A stretch of DNA of 45,858 nt from Betaproteobacteria bacterium (GCA_947467435.1 CANIIA010000014.1:1-45858), one strand, 5' to 3'. Positions 15,920 to 24,534 are shown, counted from the first letter of the stretch. Numbers and translations are program-made. The notes: generated from the sequence alone by a model not told the origin.

Positions 15920-16891
15920 ATGAAAGTTCGATGGTTACTCGCGGCATTACTGAGTATTGGCTTGAGCGTGTTGGGATGTCACGCGATCGCGCAAGCATGG
16001 CCCAGCAAACCCATTCGCATCATCGTGCCGTTTCCGGCAGGTGGTTCTGCCGATGTGTTGGCGCGTATTGTTGGCGAAAAACTCTCCACGCGTTGGGGAC
16101 AACCCGTCGTGGTCGATAACCGCGCCGGTGCTGGTGGCAACATTGGCGCCGAAGCGGTGTATCGAGCGGATCCGGATGGTTACACCTTGCTCTCAAGCCC
16201 ACCCGGACCACTAGCGATCAATCAAAGCTTGTATCGCACACTGCCGTTTGATCCCACTAAATTCGTGCCGATCACTGTGCTGGCGATTGTGCCGAATGTG
16301 ATTACAGCGCGCACCGATCTACCTGCCAATTCGATACGTGAGCTCATTGCGTATGCCAAAGCCAATCCGGGGAAGGTGGTGTACGCCTCGCAGGGTAATG
16401 GTTCAACCTCACATTTGTCTGCGGCAATGTTTGCGAGTTTGGCTGGTGTGGATTTGGTGCATATCCCTTACAAGGGTGAAGGTCCTGCGCTCACCGATAT
16501 CGTGGGTGGCCGCGTCGATATTTTTGTTGGCAACATTGCTGCAGCATTGAAATTTCAACAAGCCGGTAAAGTTAAATTTCTAGGTATGGCGAGCGCAAAA
16601 CGTAGTCCGGTTGCACCCGATATTCCAACGGGAGCTGAAGCTGGTTTAAATGGATTTATCGCTAGCGCTTGGTTTGCAATGGTGGCGCCACCGGGCACGC
16701 CAACTGCGATCATTCAAACCATTAATCAAGCGGCGACCGAAGCACTGCATCTACCTGATGTACAAAAGCGCTACCTCGATCAAGGTGCAGAACCGGTCGG
16801 AAACTCTTCGGCTGAAATGGCCGCATTTGTTCGTGAAGAAGTTGCTCGTTGGCAAAAGGTAATTCGTAGTGCCAACGTGACGTTGAACTGA
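15920..16891 (+). CDS. Bug-family periplasmic binding protein (TTT / TphC-like)
   Basis: A 323-residue extracytoplasmic solute receptor of the Bug family, used by tripartite tricarboxylate transporters. The N-terminus is a signal peptide (hydrophobic core [15 protein letters not shown], likely cut after AIAQA), followed by the family landmarks [35 protein letters not shown] and [18 protein letters not shown]. The start is ATG 15920 with GGAG six bases upstream. Bug proteins bind carboxylates, and TphC in terephthalate operons belongs here, which fits the TphA2-like gene 20 bases downstream. No membrane subunits (TctA/TctB-like) are in the window, so it must use distant ones or have a sensing role. 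Confidence 0.9.
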   Translation: MKVRWLLAALLSIGLSVLGCHAIAQAWPSKPIRIIVPFPAGGSADVLARIVGEKLSTRWGQPVVVDNRAGAGGNIGAEAVYRADPDGYTLLSSPPGPLAINQSLYRTLPFDPTKFVPITVLAIVPNVITARTDLPANSIRELIAYAKANPGKVVYASQGNGSTSHLSAAMFASLAGVDLVHIPYKGEGPALTDIVGGRVDIFVGNIAAALKFQQAGKVKFLGMASAKRSPVAPDIPTGAEAGLNGFIASAWFAMVAPPGTPTAIIQTINQAATEALHLPDVQKRYLDQGAEPVGNSSAEMAAFVREEVARWQKVIRSANVTLN

Positions 16892-16911
16892 TCAAGGATC
16901 TTTTATTTTTT

Positions 16912-18165
16912 ATGTCATCTACAGCAAACCCCGACACAACTTCTCCTTGGCCTGATGCTGGGCTAACACGCATCCCGTTTTCGCTGTATCAAGACGATGC
17001 ACTTGTCGATCAAGAGCAACAGCATTTATTTGAGGGCCCGGTATGGAATTTTCTAGGCATTGAAGCCGAGGTGCCTGCACCTGGTGATTACCGCACCACG
17101 TTTGTTGGAGCCATGCCGGTGGTTTTAGCGCGCGATGATGATGGTGAGCTGTATGCGTTTGAAAATCGCTGCGCGCATCGTGGTGCATTGATCGCACTCG
17201 AGGACGAAGGCAATACACGCGATTTTCAGTGTGTGTATCACGCATGGACTTACGACCGACAGGGCAATCTTAAAGGCATTGCATTTAAAGATGGGGTGAA
17301 CGGTCAAGGGGGGATGCCAAAAGATTTTTGCATGCAATCACATGGTCCACGTAAATTGCGCGTGGCGACCTTTTGCGGATTAATCTTTGCAAGCCTGTCC
17401 GACGATGTGCCCACCCTGGAGGAGTATTTGGGGGAAGAAATTTGTGAGCGTATCGCGCGCGTATTAAATCAGCCCGTACAAATTATTGGACGGTTTACAC
17501 AAGCCTTACCCAACAATTGGAAGCTATACGTCGAGAACGTAAAAGACTCGTATCATGCAAGTCTGCTGCACATGTTTTTTACAACGTTTCGATTAAATCG
17601 ACTCAATCAACGCGGTGGCATTTTGGTTAGCGCAGATGGTGGACACCACGTGTCTTGGTCAGCGATTGATGTGGAGGCGCAAAAAAAAGCTGATGCTGCT
17701 TATAGCGCGCAAGGGATTCGTGCAGAGCACGAGGGTTATCGACTCGCCGACCCGAGCTTACTCGAGGGCGAAGATGAGTTTGGTGATGGTGTGACGCTAC
17801 AAATTCTCTCGGTGTTTCCGGGATTTGTTTTACAGCAAATACAAAACAGTTTGGCCGTACGCCAAGTGTTACCGCGCGGAAAAAATTACACCGAACTCAA
17901 TTGGACTTACTTAGGATTTGTTAGCGATTCACCAGCGATGCGTCGCATCCGTTTAAAGCAAGCGAATCTGATTGGCCCTGCAGGGTTTGTCTCAATGGAA
18001 GATGGTGCTGTGGGTGGATTTGTACAACGTGGGATCGCTGCCGCAAGACAAGAATCCGCCATTGTTGAAATGGGTGGCACCGGCGCGGAGTCACAAGAAA
18101 GTCGCGCAACCGAAACCTCGGTGCGTGGATTTTGGAAAGCCTATCGCGCGGTGATGGGCTGTTGA
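16912..18165 (+). CDS. Rieske dioxygenase large subunit, TphA2-like (terephthalate dioxygenase type)
   Basis: Large (alpha) subunit of a ring-hydroxylating oxygenase, 417 residues. The Rieske [2Fe-2S] ligands are Cys87, His89, Cys107 and His110 (C-x-H-x17-C-x2-H). The mononuclear iron site has [19 protein letters not shown], with Asp212, His215 and His220. From memory it matches Comamonas terephthalate 1,2-dioxygenase TphA2 almost throughout: [67 protein letters not shown] and [15 protein letters not shown]. Terephthalate or a close aromatic acid is therefore the leading guess, though substrate shifts between close relatives are common. No small (beta) subunit gene follows; the reductase does, with a TTGA overlap. 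Confidence 0.88.
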   Translation: MSSTANPDTTSPWPDAGLTRIPFSLYQDDALVDQEQQHLFEGPVWNFLGIEAEVPAPGDYRTTFVGAMPVVLARDDDGELYAFENRCAHRGALIALEDEGNTRDFQCVYHAWTYDRQGNLKGIAFKDGVNGQGGMPKDFCMQSHGPRKLRVATFCGLIFASLSDDVPTLEEYLGEEICERIARVLNQPVQIIGRFTQALPNNWKLYVENVKDSYHASLLHMFFTTFRLNRLNQRGGILVSADGGHHVSWSAIDVEAQKKADAAYSAQGIRAEHEGYRLADPSLLEGEDEFGDGVTLQILSVFPGFVLQQIQNSLAVRQVLPRGKNYTELNWTYLGFVSDSPAMRRIRLKQANLIGPAGFVSMEDGAVGGFVQRGIAAARQESAIVEMGGTGAESQESRATETSVRGFWKAYRAVMGC

Positions 18166-19160
18166 AGACCACATACACCATTACTGTCGCAGATACCGAT
18201 CTGCGTTTTGATTGCGACGCGCAGACCACCTTGCTCGATGCCGCGCAAGCGGCTGGCTATGAAATGCCGTACTCGTGCCGTGCCGGTGCCTGCGGAAATT
18301 GTCGTGGACAGCTTCGCTCAGGTGAAGTTGATGCGCCGTTTGCGGATGAAGGCTATTTGCTGTTTTGCCAGACGCGTCCACGTTCAGATTTAGTGATCGT
18401 GCCTAGAGGCATTTCACGTGTCGAACAAAACACTAAACGAAAACTTATCGCCAAGGTTTATCGTGTGACGCAACTGAGTGACGATGCGTATGCGCTGCAA
18501 TTACGATTTCCGGCGGGTATTAAAGTTAAATTTAAAGCAGGCCAGTATCTCGATATTTTTCTTGAAGATGGCGCACGGCGTAGTTTTTCGATGGCCAATC
18601 CGCCACAGCAGTCTGATGGTGCGCTGTTACATATTCGTCGATTACCTGGCGGGCGTTTTTCAGATCAAGTGTTGCCGCAATTGCAACCCGGTACAACGCT
18701 AGACATTGAACTACCCCACGGTGATTTTTATTTACGCGAACAAGCGCTGCGCCCCATGGTGTTTGTAGCCAGTGGTACAGGCTTTGCACCAGTGCAATCG
18801 ATGCTAGAAGATTTATTTCGTCGGCGCGTTGAACGTCCAATGGTTTTATATTGGGGCGGACGTCAACCCACAGATTTATACGCACTTTCTCAAGTGCAAA
18901 AATGGGCCACACAGCACAGCCATTTTCAATGCGTTCCGGTGATTTCAGAAGATCACGCTGAATGGACTGGGCGTCGCGGGTTTGTACATCAAGCGGTGAT
19001 GCAGGACTTACCGGATCTTTCAGCACACCAAGTGTATGCCTGTGGTGTGACCGCTATGGTGGAAGCAGCTCGACGCGATTTTATTGCGCAGTGTGGTTTA
19101 CCTGAAAATCAGTTTTTCAGTGATGCGTTTGTGACGCCGGCAGATCAAACTCAGAAATAA
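18162..19160 (+). CDS. Oxygenase reductase, TphA1-like (2Fe-2S ferredoxin plus FAD/NAD)
   Basis: Electron-transfer partner of the oxygenase just upstream, 332 residues. The N-terminal plant-type ferredoxin domain has Cys39, Cys44 and Cys47 ([11 protein letters not shown]) and a fourth cysteine at 69 in YLLFCQ. The FAD domain follows ([22 protein letters not shown]), then the NAD domain ([18 protein letters not shown]). The middle closely matches TphA1 as I remember it ([24 protein letters not shown]). The Cys47-Cys69 spacing is about eight residues shorter than I recall for TphA1, without a frameshift. The TTG start at 18162 overlaps the upstream stop (TTGA); an upstream ATG at 18132 is possible. 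Confidence 0.88.
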   Translation: MKTTYTITVADTDLRFDCDAQTTLLDAAQAAGYEMPYSCRAGACGNCRGQLRSGEVDAPFADEGYLLFCQTRPRSDLVIVPRGISRVEQNTKRKLIAKVYRVTQLSDDAYALQLRFPAGIKVKFKAGQYLDIFLEDGARRSFSMANPPQQSDGALLHIRRLPGGRFSDQVLPQLQPGTTLDIELPHGDFYLREQALRPMVFVASGTGFAPVQSMLEDLFRRRVERPMVLYWGGRQPTDLYALSQVQKWATQHSHFQCVPVISEDHAEWTGRRGFVHQAVMQDLPDLSAHQVYACGVTAMVEAARRDFIAQCGLPENQFFSDAFVTPADQTQK

Positions 19161-19190
19161 AAAACGCCGACGTGAATACTCACGCCAGCG
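19156..19190 (-). terminator. Intrinsic terminator for the dctP-fah pair
   Basis: On the minus strand an 11-base-pair stem (19190-19180 with 19175-19165, two G-T wobbles, loop GTAT) is followed by TTTTTTATT. It lies 20 bases past the stop of the FAH-family gene. On the plus strand the stem is followed by TGTTGAG, so it would terminate the reductase transcript only weakly. Confidence 0.85.
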
Positions 19191-19209
19191 TGTTGAGTCG
19201 TTGCTAGAC

Positions 19210-19902
19210 TTAAAGTGCTGGTGCGATTTTTACGTGTAGGTCGTTCAAGCCATCAATGTGTGCGACTAATTCATCGCCTGCTTGGACTGGACCCACGCCA
19301 GCAGGTGTACCAGAAAGAATAATGTCACCAGGCTCGAGGGTGTAGTACTGCGACAGATATTCAATTTGCTCTGGTACCGACCAAATCATTTCGGACAGAT
19401 CGGCTTGTTGGCGCAACTTGCCATTGACTTGTAAGGTGATCGCACCCTTGACCGGGTGACCAATCTTGCTGGCGGGTGTAAGCGTTCCGCACGGTGCAGA
19501 CTCATCAAAGTTTTTACCGAAATCCCAAGGCCTGCCTTTGTCTTTGCCGATTTGTTGTAAATCGCGACGTGTCATGTCTAAGCCCACGCCGTAACCGAAG
19601 ATGTGTTTGGTTGCATCGCTGGCTGCGATACGACGACCGCCCGTGCCGATTGCAACCACCATTTCGGTTTCGTAATGGTAGTTCGTGGTCTTTGCGGGGT
19701 AGTGCACTACCGCAGTGTTTGTGACCAAAGCAAACTCAGACTTGAGAAAAAAGAAGGGTTGTTCGCGACCATCGCCACCCATTTCTTTTTGATGCTCTAC
19801 ATAGTTACGACCGACACAGAAAATGCGGCGTACAGCAAACAAATCAGTTGAACCGTGAATCGAAAGTGCCGGGGGCGTCCACAAAGGAAAAACGTAGTTC
19901 AT
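19210..19902 (-). CDS. Fumarylacetoacetate hydrolase family protein, fumarylpyruvate-hydrolase-like
   Basis: A 230-residue FAH-fold hydrolase. Landmarks are FCVGRNYVEHQKEMG, the metal-binding ETEMVVAIG, DMTRRDLQ, RPWDFGKNFDESAP and SGTPAGVGPV. The short form and the N-terminus (FPLWTPP, then VRRIFCVGRNY) resemble fumarylpyruvate hydrolases of the gentisate pathway, which cleave fumarylpyruvate to fumarate and pyruvate. Acylpyruvases and other members have similar cores, so the substrate is open. It lies 31 bases after dctP in a two-gene unit with its own terminator, convergent with the oxygenase genes. No ring-cleavage dioxygenase or isomerase is nearby. Confidence 0.85.
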   Translation of the reverse strand: MNYVFPLWTPPALSIHGSTDLFAVRRIFCVGRNYVEHQKEMGGDGREQPFFFLKSEFALVTNTAVVHYPAKTTNYHYETEMVVAIGTGGRRIAASDATKHIFGYGVGLDMTRRDLQQIGKDKGRPWDFGKNFDESAPCGTLTPASKIGHPVKGAITLQVNGKLRQQADLSEMIWSVPEQIEYLSQYYTLEPGDIILSGTPAGVGPVQAGDELVAHIDGLNDLHVKIAPAL

Positions 19903-19933
19903 GTTGCCTCGAACGAGTAAAGGTGATTAGAAA

Positions 19934-20968
19934 TTACTTGCGTGTGTACTTGGCAATAAGTGCTTGTGCGGACTCGACAAGCGCTAAGCCGGGTAAATCG
20001 CGTCGATTGACTTCTTTGATCCACTCGATCTGTACTGGCTCTGCCGCTTTACGCCACAGCGCGAGTTCACTCGCGGGTATGGTGTAGAGCGTATTTTTAC
20101 GATCTTCCGCCATCTTGCGACCAGGCACATCGGCTTCTGCAAATACTTTTCCGGCCCATGCGGAAGCTTCAGGTCCACTATTGGCGTCGATTACTTTTTT
20201 GAGCTCAGGTGACAAACTGTTGTATTTGGCGTGGTTCATCCCAAAGATAAACACCGAGGTATAAAACGCCGGAAATTTAGGATCGGTTTCGCTATGAAAC
20301 TTCACGATCTCATGTACCTTGATGGCGGGTACCACTTCCCAAGGAATCACGGTGCCATCAATCACACCCTTGTTTAAGGCCTCAGGCACTTGCGGGACCG
20401 GCATGCCAACCGGTGTTGCACCCATACTCGCAATCAATTTATTGGTCAAACGCGTGGGCGCGCGTACCTTCAAACCCTTGAAATCAGCCAAGGTACGAAT
20501 TTGTTTTTCGCGCATATGAAACACACCAGGACCGTGCACATGAAACAAAATCGGATGCACGTCTTTGAACTCATTTTTTGAATAGCGTTGTGTGTAATCC
20601 CAAAGCGCACGACTGGTGGCTTCTGGGTTAGTCATCATGAACGGCAGTTCAAATGCTTCAACCGTTGGAAAACGGTTTGCGGTGTAACCCGGTAGCGTCC
20701 AAACAATATCAGCCACGCCATCTTTGGCTTGATCAAATAGTTGCGGAGGCGTACCGCCGAGTTGCATGGCTGGATAAATTTGGCACTTCAATTTGCCCGC
20801 AGATTCTTTGGTAATTTTTTCGCACCATGGTGTGATCAGTCGTGCATGCGCTGGTGAAGGCGGCGGTAAGAAATGATGCACTTTGAGTGTGATTTCTTGC
20901 GCTTGCGTGATTCCACTCAGGGTGAACAGCGCAGCAGCAACGACAAACATCAACAAGCGGATTTTCAT
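19934..20968 (-). CDS. TRAP transporter substrate-binding protein (DctP type)
   Basis: A 344-residue periplasmic receptor for a TRAP transporter. The signal peptide (LLMFVVAAALFTLSG, cut after TQAQ) is followed by the DctP fold: KVHHFLPPPSPAHA, QLGGTPPQLFDQAKDGVADI, FELPFMM, and the carboxylate-binding arginine region LKVRAPTRL. TRAP receptors bind organic acids, including aromatic and keto acids. The membrane subunits DctQ and DctM are absent, so it must pair with subunits elsewhere. ATG 20968 has GGAG nine bases upstream. It is transcribed with the FAH hydrolase, suggesting uptake linked to catabolism. A 13-base palindrome lies upstream (21006-21018). Confidence 0.9.
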   Translation of the reverse strand: MKIRLLMFVVAAALFTLSGITQAQEITLKVHHFLPPPSPAHARLITPWCEKITKESAGKLKCQIYPAMQLGGTPPQLFDQAKDGVADIVWTLPGYTANRFPTVEAFELPFMMTNPEATSRALWDYTQRYSKNEFKDVHPILFHVHGPGVFHMREKQIRTLADFKGLKVRAPTRLTNKLIASMGATPVGMPVPQVPEALNKGVIDGTVIPWEVVPAIKVHEIVKFHSETDPKFPAFYTSVFIFGMNHAKYNSLSPELKKVIDANSGPEASAWAGKVFAEADVPGRKMAEDRKNTLYTIPASELALWRKAAEPVQIEWIKEVNRRDLPGLALVESAQALIAKYTRK

Positions 20969-21005
20969 TGCGAGAGTCTCCAGAAAAGTCGACCGGACGG
21001 TGGTG

Positions 21006-21018
21006 GGTGAAATTCACC
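21006..21018. promoter_or_regulatory. 13-base palindrome upstream of dctP
   Basis: GGTGAA-A-TTCACC is a perfect inverted repeat centred about 44 bases before the dctP ATG, where a transcription-factor operator would be expected. No regulator gene lies next to it. The sequence alone does not show which protein would bind. Confidence 0.35.
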
Positions 21019-21095
21019 GTGTGCGGGCGGCAACAATACCTCAGCTCTTGCGTGAAGGAAAGCTGCCCGCAACTGCGTGACCAATCTGCTCACCA

Positions 21096-21123
21096 CAAAA
21101 AGAAAGGGCGCCCGAAGGCGCCC
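21096..21123 (-). terminator. Intrinsic terminator after amtB
   Basis: On the minus strand a perfect GGGCGCC-TTCG-GGCGCCC hairpin (21123-21106) with a stable UUCG loop is followed by TTTCTTTTTG. It lies 46 bases past the amtB stop and should end the torF-glnK-amtB transcript efficiently. Confidence 0.92.
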
Positions 21124-21169
21124 AAAAGATTCCGGAGGAGGAGACCGGAGAACTAAAAACCAGATCGAA

Positions 21170-22657
21170 TTACAGTCGGTAGGCGCCTTCGCCGTGTGAG
21201 CTCACATCTAGGCCTTCGCGTTCTTCTTCTTCCGAGACACGCAGACCAATGGTGAGGTCGACCAACTTAAAGGCAATCAGCGAAACTACACCAGACACGA
21301 CGATCGTGGTGAGAACACCAGTGCCTTGAGTGATGAGTTGCGCAATCATGTCGTAGTCTTTGTCGGCCTCGTTGGTGATGTAGTTGAAAATACCAACGCC
21401 ACCCAGTGAAGGCGCTGCAAACACGCCGGTGAGCATTGCGCCCACAATGCCACCTACGCCGTGTACGCCAAACACATCAAGAGAATCGTCCGCACCGAGC
21501 AAGCGTTTTAACCCAGTGACACCCCAGAAACACACCACACCAGCAATGGCGCCGATGGCGAGTGCACCGAGTACACCAACATAACCGCAAGCAGGTGTAA
21601 TCGCGACGAGACCCGCGACCGCCCCCGAAGCGCCACCTAAAGCGCTGGCTTTGCCGCGTGCAATCGTTTCAATCAACAACCAAGACAGTGTGGCGATTGC
21701 AGTGGCGATCAAGGTGTTGATAAAGGCCATACCAGCAACACCGGTGGCTTCTAAGTTGGAACCGGCATTGAAACCAAACCAGCCCACCCACAACAAACCT
21801 GCGCCAATCATGGTGAGTGGCAAGTTATGCGGTGCCATGGCTTCTTTGCCATAACCGATACGCTTACCAACGACATACGAGCCGATCAAACCTGCCACAC
21901 CCGCGTTGATATGCACCACGGTACCGCCGGCGAAATCGAGCGCACCTTTGGCCCACAACCAACCAGCAGCTGCCTCAACCGTCTTTTTAGTTTCTTCGCT
22001 GGTGATTGCATCCGGACCATCCCAGTACCAAACCATGTGTGCAATCGGCAGATAAGAGAAGGTGAACCAGAGCGCGCAGAACAATAGCACCGCTGAAAAC
22101 TTAATGCGCTCTGCAAAGGCTCCCACAATCAACGCGCAAGTGATGCCAGCAAACGTGAGTTGGAAAGCGGCAAACACAATTTCAGGGATATAGACTTCTT
22201 TGTTAAAGGTCGCCGCAGGAGATTCTGCGCCGACTCCTAGTAAGAAGATTTTGTCGAAGCCACCGAAATACGGGCTACCACCGGTGAATGCGACCGAGTA
22301 TCCGTAAATCACCCACAACACGGCGATTAAACAAAACACCACCATCACTTGCATCAACACCGAGAGCGTATTTTTTGCGCGCACCATACCGCCATAAAAC
22401 AACGCAAGACCAGGTAAGGTCATGAGGATCACCAACATCGTGGCGGTCATCATCCACGCGGTATCCCCTTTGTCGATCTTGGGCTTTTTGACTTCTTCAG
22501 TCGGCTTGGCTGCAGGTGCTGCAGCTTTTGCATCGGCCGGAGCGCTGACGGCGGCTTTTGCATCGGCCGGTGCAGCGGCTTTGTCTTGTGCAATGGCCAA
22601 ACCACCGAATAACAGCGCGGTGGAAACGGCGAGACAGGTCAACAGCTTTTTCATCAT
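21170..22657 (-). CDS. amtB: Ammonium transporter AmtB
   Basis: Trimeric inner-membrane ammonium channel, 495 residues from the chosen start. It begins with a signal peptide (KKLLTCLAVSTALLFGGLAIAQ), then an alanine/proline-rich linker before the 11-helix core. Core motifs are AWMMTATMLVILMTLPGLALFYGGMVR, the first pore histidine in GGTVVHINAGVAGL and the second in DVFGVHGVGGIVGAMLTG. The linker contains a 17-base DNA repeat with a 30-base period (22524-22540 and 22554-22570), encoding two APADAKAA units. The start is ATG 22657 with GAGGGGAAC before it; the ORF is open 11 codons further upstream. It sits seven bases after glnK, the usual GlnK-AmtB pair. Confidence 0.96.
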   Translation of the reverse strand: MMKKLLTCLAVSTALLFGGLAIAQDKAAAPADAKAAVSAPADAKAAAPAAKPTEEVKKPKIDKGDTAWMMTATMLVILMTLPGLALFYGGMVRAKNTLSVLMQVMVVFCLIAVLWVIYGYSVAFTGGSPYFGGFDKIFLLGVGAESPAATFNKEVYIPEIVFAAFQLTFAGITCALIVGAFAERIKFSAVLLFCALWFTFSYLPIAHMVWYWDGPDAITSEETKKTVEAAAGWLWAKGALDFAGGTVVHINAGVAGLIGSYVVGKRIGYGKEAMAPHNLPLTMIGAGLLWVGWFGFNAGSNLEATGVAGMAFINTLIATAIATLSWLLIETIARGKASALGGASGAVAGLVAITPACGYVGVLGALAIGAIAGVVCFWGVTGLKRLLGADDSLDVFGVHGVGGIVGAMLTGVFAAPSLGGVGIFNYITNEADKDYDMIAQLITQGTGVLTTIVVSGVVSLIAFKLVDLTIGLRVSEEEEREGLDVSSHGEGAYRL

Positions 22658-22664
22658 GTTCCCC

Positions 22665-23054
<390 letters not shown>

Positions 23055-23939
23055 TTAGAAGGTTTTGGATACGGAAAGAACGGTGACGCCGCTGGCAGCG
23101 TTTCTTGATTTATAACCCGTTGTGGTGCCACTCTGGTTAGCAAAGCAGTAGTAACCCGAGTTGGTTGAACCTGCCGCGGTATTGCAATTGCCTTTACCGT
23201 TGGTGGTGATGTAAGAACCACCCAACACCCAGCCAGACACTTCTTTGGTGATACCGAGCTTGAGGTCGGTGTAATTAGCGTTGGTGAGGTCTGTACCTTT
23301 GCTCCAGTTTTTCAGGGTGAATTTACCCAAGTGACCCACCACACCCCAGCCATCGCCCAAGTCATGGGTGGCGGTTAAATCTAAGTAGCTAGAGCCTTTG
23401 GTGTCGGGCTGAGAAAAGTAGTCACCCGTCGAGCGGAAATACTTGAGTGACAGCGCTTTCCAAGATCCACCCAAGTAGACCTCTTTGTTGTTGATCGCGC
23501 CGTTGTAGGTTTTGGCGTTCTTAGGGTTGGTGATTGTAGAGCCAGCGGTGGTATTGGCATCGGAGCCTGGGTAGTAGTAATAGATGTAACCAACGTCCAA
23601 GCCGAGATCACCCCAGGTTTTTTTCCAGCCGCCGTAGAAATCCATCTCTAAGTTTCCGGCGGGGTAACCGGCGCCTTCGTTTACGTTGGAGTTCCAGTTA
23701 CCTACGTACAAACCGTTTTCAGCATTGAAATCAATTCCACCTTGCAACGCAGCTTTACCAAAGGTCTGGTCGATGCCACGGAATCGGTAGTTCGACACTA
23801 ATGCCATGTTGCCGGTGATGGGCGAAGGGGCTGGGGCGGCAGCAGGCGCAGGGGCTGGCGCGGTTTGCGCCTGAGCAACCGAGGCGGCGAATAAACCGCT
23901 GACGGCAGCAGCGAGGATGAGTTTAGTGGCGTATTTCAT
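23055..23939 (-). CDS. TorF family putative porin (TIGR02001-like)
   Basis: A 294-residue outer-membrane beta-barrel protein. It has a signal peptide (KLILAAAVSGLFAASVAQAQ), an Ala/Pro-rich linker, then NMALVSNYRFRGIDQTFGK and GLYVGNWNSNV, the hallmark start of the TorF/Gcw_chp family. Alternating aromatic strands follow (DLGLDVGYIYYYYPG), ending with a terminal phenylalanine (VSKTF) typical of barrel proteins. Start ATG 23939 has GGAG seven bases upstream; the longer ORF to 24017 reads through the promoter. Its place as first gene of a nitrogen-controlled operon with glnK and amtB suggests passage of ammonium or small nitrogen compounds, which is inference. Confidence 0.85.
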   Translation of the reverse strand: MKYATKLILAAAVSGLFAASVAQAQTAPAPAPAAAPAPSPITGNMALVSNYRFRGIDQTFGKAALQGGIDFNAENGLYVGNWNSNVNEGAGYPAGNLEMDFYGGWKKTWGDLGLDVGYIYYYYPGSDANTTAGSTITNPKNAKTYNGAINNKEVYLGGSWKALSLKYFRSTGDYFSQPDTKGSSYLDLTATHDLGDGWGVVGHLGKFTLKNWSKGTDLTNANYTDLKLGITKEVSGWVLGGSYITTNGKGNCNTAAGSTNSGYYCFANQSGTTTGYKSRNAASGVTVLSVSKTF

Positions 23940-23977
23940 AGATAATCTCCGGAGGGGTAATAACCCATAGATTTTAG

Positions 23978-23993
23978 AGCACGCGCCGTGCCA
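23978..23993 (-). promoter_or_regulatory. Sigma-54 (RpoN) promoter for torF-glnK-amtB
   Basis: On the minus strand TGGCACGGCGCGTGCT has the invariant GG and GC separated by ten bases and differs from the TGGCAC-N5-TTGCW consensus at one position. The predicted start is near 23967, about 28 bases before the torF ATG. The IHF-like and NtrC-like sites upstream support it. Confidence 0.85.
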
Positions 23994-24011
23994 GATCAGC
24001 TTACTCAACGA

Positions 24012-24024
24012 AATCAACAGCTTA
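24012..24024. promoter_or_regulatory. IHF consensus site
   Basis: AATCAACAGCTTA matches the IHF consensus WATCAA-N4-TTR exactly and is flanked by A/T-rich tracts. It is centred about 51 bases upstream of the predicted sigma-54 start, between promoter and enhancer, where IHF bends DNA in such promoters. Confidence 0.65.
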
Positions 24025-24056
24025 GTTTTTTAAAGACTGTGGTTTTTTCCCAACGA

Positions 24057-24073
24057 TGCACAATGATGGTGCG
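24057..24073. promoter_or_regulatory. NtrC-type enhancer site
   Basis: TGCACA-ATGAT-GGTGCG matches the NtrC dyad TGCACC-N5-GGTGCA in 10 of 12 bases. It is centred about 98 bases upstream of the predicted sigma-54 start. No second full site was seen. Confidence 0.7.
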
Positions 24074-24209
24074 TCGAAAAAATAAACGCTTGATCGGAGT
24101 GCTTTAAATGGTTTGTTTACTTGGATATTTGCCCCGCAATGGGCGACGCAGCGCGGAATGTTAAAGTGGCTGCTTAAACGCAATCAACCTACCAAAAGAA
24201 TCCATCGCT

Positions 24210-24455
24210 ATGCTCAAGCCCCCGCCTTTTTTGGATGAACTCAGCGTGCGTTTGTCAGAGCTGCTGGCGCACACGCCTGCAGCGGATATCGAAAAAAACG
24301 TCCGGGCCCTGCTCACGGCAAGTTTTGAGCGCTTAGATTTAGTCACGCGCGAGGATTTTGAGGTGCAGCGCAAAGTGCTCGAGCGTACGCAAGCCCAGCT
24401 CGCACTGTTAGAAGCACGTTTGAATCAGTTGGAAGGGCGTTCGCCCACAAAGTAA
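24210..24455 (+). CDS. ubiK: UbiK (BMFP/YqiC) family accessory factor
   Basis: An 81-residue protein with a short helical N-terminal region (FLDELSVRLSELL) and a C-terminal coiled coil (REDFEVQRKVLERTQAQLALLEARLNQLE), the layout of the UbiK/BMFP family. UbiK helps the aerobic ubiquinone biosynthesis complex; earlier work described relatives as membrane-fusogenic proteins. The conserved FDLVTREEFEVQ-type motif is present as LDLVTREDFEVQ. It is divergent from torF and 79 bases upstream of comM, a common Burkholderiales arrangement. Confidence 0.88.
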   Translation: MLKPPPFLDELSVRLSELLAHTPAADIEKNVRALLTASFERLDLVTREDFEVQRKVLERTQAQLALLEARLNQLEGRSPTK

Positions 24456-24534
24456 TACCAATGGCTGGTCAACGTGGCCAGCGTGTGGTCGTTCATTTTT
24501 CGCGGCGTATTTCGCGCGCCGATGAAAGTGTGCG

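Noticed and set aside
22524..22570. Repeat element within amtB
   Set aside because: The two 17-base copies simply encode a duplicated APADAKAA unit in the disordered linker; no mobile or regulatory feature is indicated.
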